DNA of 5,575 nucleotides, from contig USIK01000054.1 of the NCBI GenBank assembly GCA_900554775.1, positions 1-5,575 on the forward strand. Direction: 5' to 3'. Source of the stretch: an uncultured Oscillospiraceae bacterium. GTDB taxonomy: Bacteria > Bacillota > Clostridia > Oscillospirales > Acutalibacteraceae. The notes below the pieces were generated by a model that searched no databases, was not told where the DNA came from, and saw only the letters and a program-made list of their open reading frames with translations. The position numbers and the translations under genes are program-made. Positions 5,536 through 5,575 of the stretch are shown here, one piece after another (position 1 is the first letter of the stretch; every line of letters begins with the position of its first letter).

Positions 5536-5575
5536 GATGCTGATAAAAAAGTATTTTAATACGAAAGTGATGAGG
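5485..5575 (+). pseudogene. In-frame coding remnant after the stop of the secreted-protein gene
   Basis: Directly after the TAA at 5482, and in the same frame, the sequence reads NIINIT, then FTGKDGVVYTY, then DADKKVF, then a second TAA (5557-5559), then YESDE at the window edge. It has no start codon of its own in that frame. The resemblance to copy A of the repeat suggests it was once part of the upstream gene, either as its original C-terminus or as part of a longer repeat-bearing protein. Alternatively it is a decaying partial duplication. GATGAGG near the window end could instead be the ribosome binding site of a gene just outside. Confidence 0.45.

Noticed and set aside
5516..5575. ATG-initiated frame open to the window end, shifted relative to the repeat
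   Set aside because: Only 20 codons are visible. It overlaps the conserved repeat in another frame, and the upstream AGG is a poor ribosome binding site. It could only be judged with more downstream sequence.

Overview
The window reads as chromosomal DNA of a low-GC Gram-positive anaerobe, most likely an uncultured member of the Clostridia. The reasons are a long bifunctional Rel enzyme with the RFKD motif, a class B sortase, a short type I peptide deformylase, A/T-rich sigma-A-type promoters, purine-rich Shine-Dalgarno sites, and use of GTG and TTG starts beside ATG. All genes lie on the + strand. The clade is inferred from protein style and gene order, not from any marker match.

Bases 2-1855 hold most of a (p)ppGpp synthetase/hydrolase gene whose 5' end lies outside the window. 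One base after its stop comes a glyoxalase-II-like metallo-beta-lactamase-fold hydrolase (1857-2474), so the two are almost certainly co-transcribed. A good promoter (2482-2510) in the following gap begins a second unit: a coiled-coil plus zinc-ribbon protein (2542-2964), sortase B (2976-3845) and peptide deformylase (3871-4308). A strong intrinsic terminator (4325-4362) ends it. The unit mixes cytosolic housekeeping (N-terminal protein maturation) with cell-surface protein attachment.

Bases 4363-4515 are non-coding and A/T-rich. They contain a very good extended -10 promoter and, in the 5' leader, an 11-bp direct repeat. They drive a secreted, beta-rich, Asn/Lys-rich protein of 322 aa (4516-5484) that I do not recognise. 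It has a clear signal peptide but no visible sortase sorting signal.

The most unusual point is the end of that gene. After its TAA the same reading frame continues with a second copy of a short 'FTGK-x-GV-x-YTY' repeat, 105 nt (35 codons) from the first copy, before another TAA. Most differences between the copies are synonymous or conservative, so the downstream piece looks like recently coding sequence cut off by a nonsense codon, or a decaying duplication. I found no CRISPR array, tRNA, rRNA, insertion sequence or defence system, and nothing I would call a new biological system.
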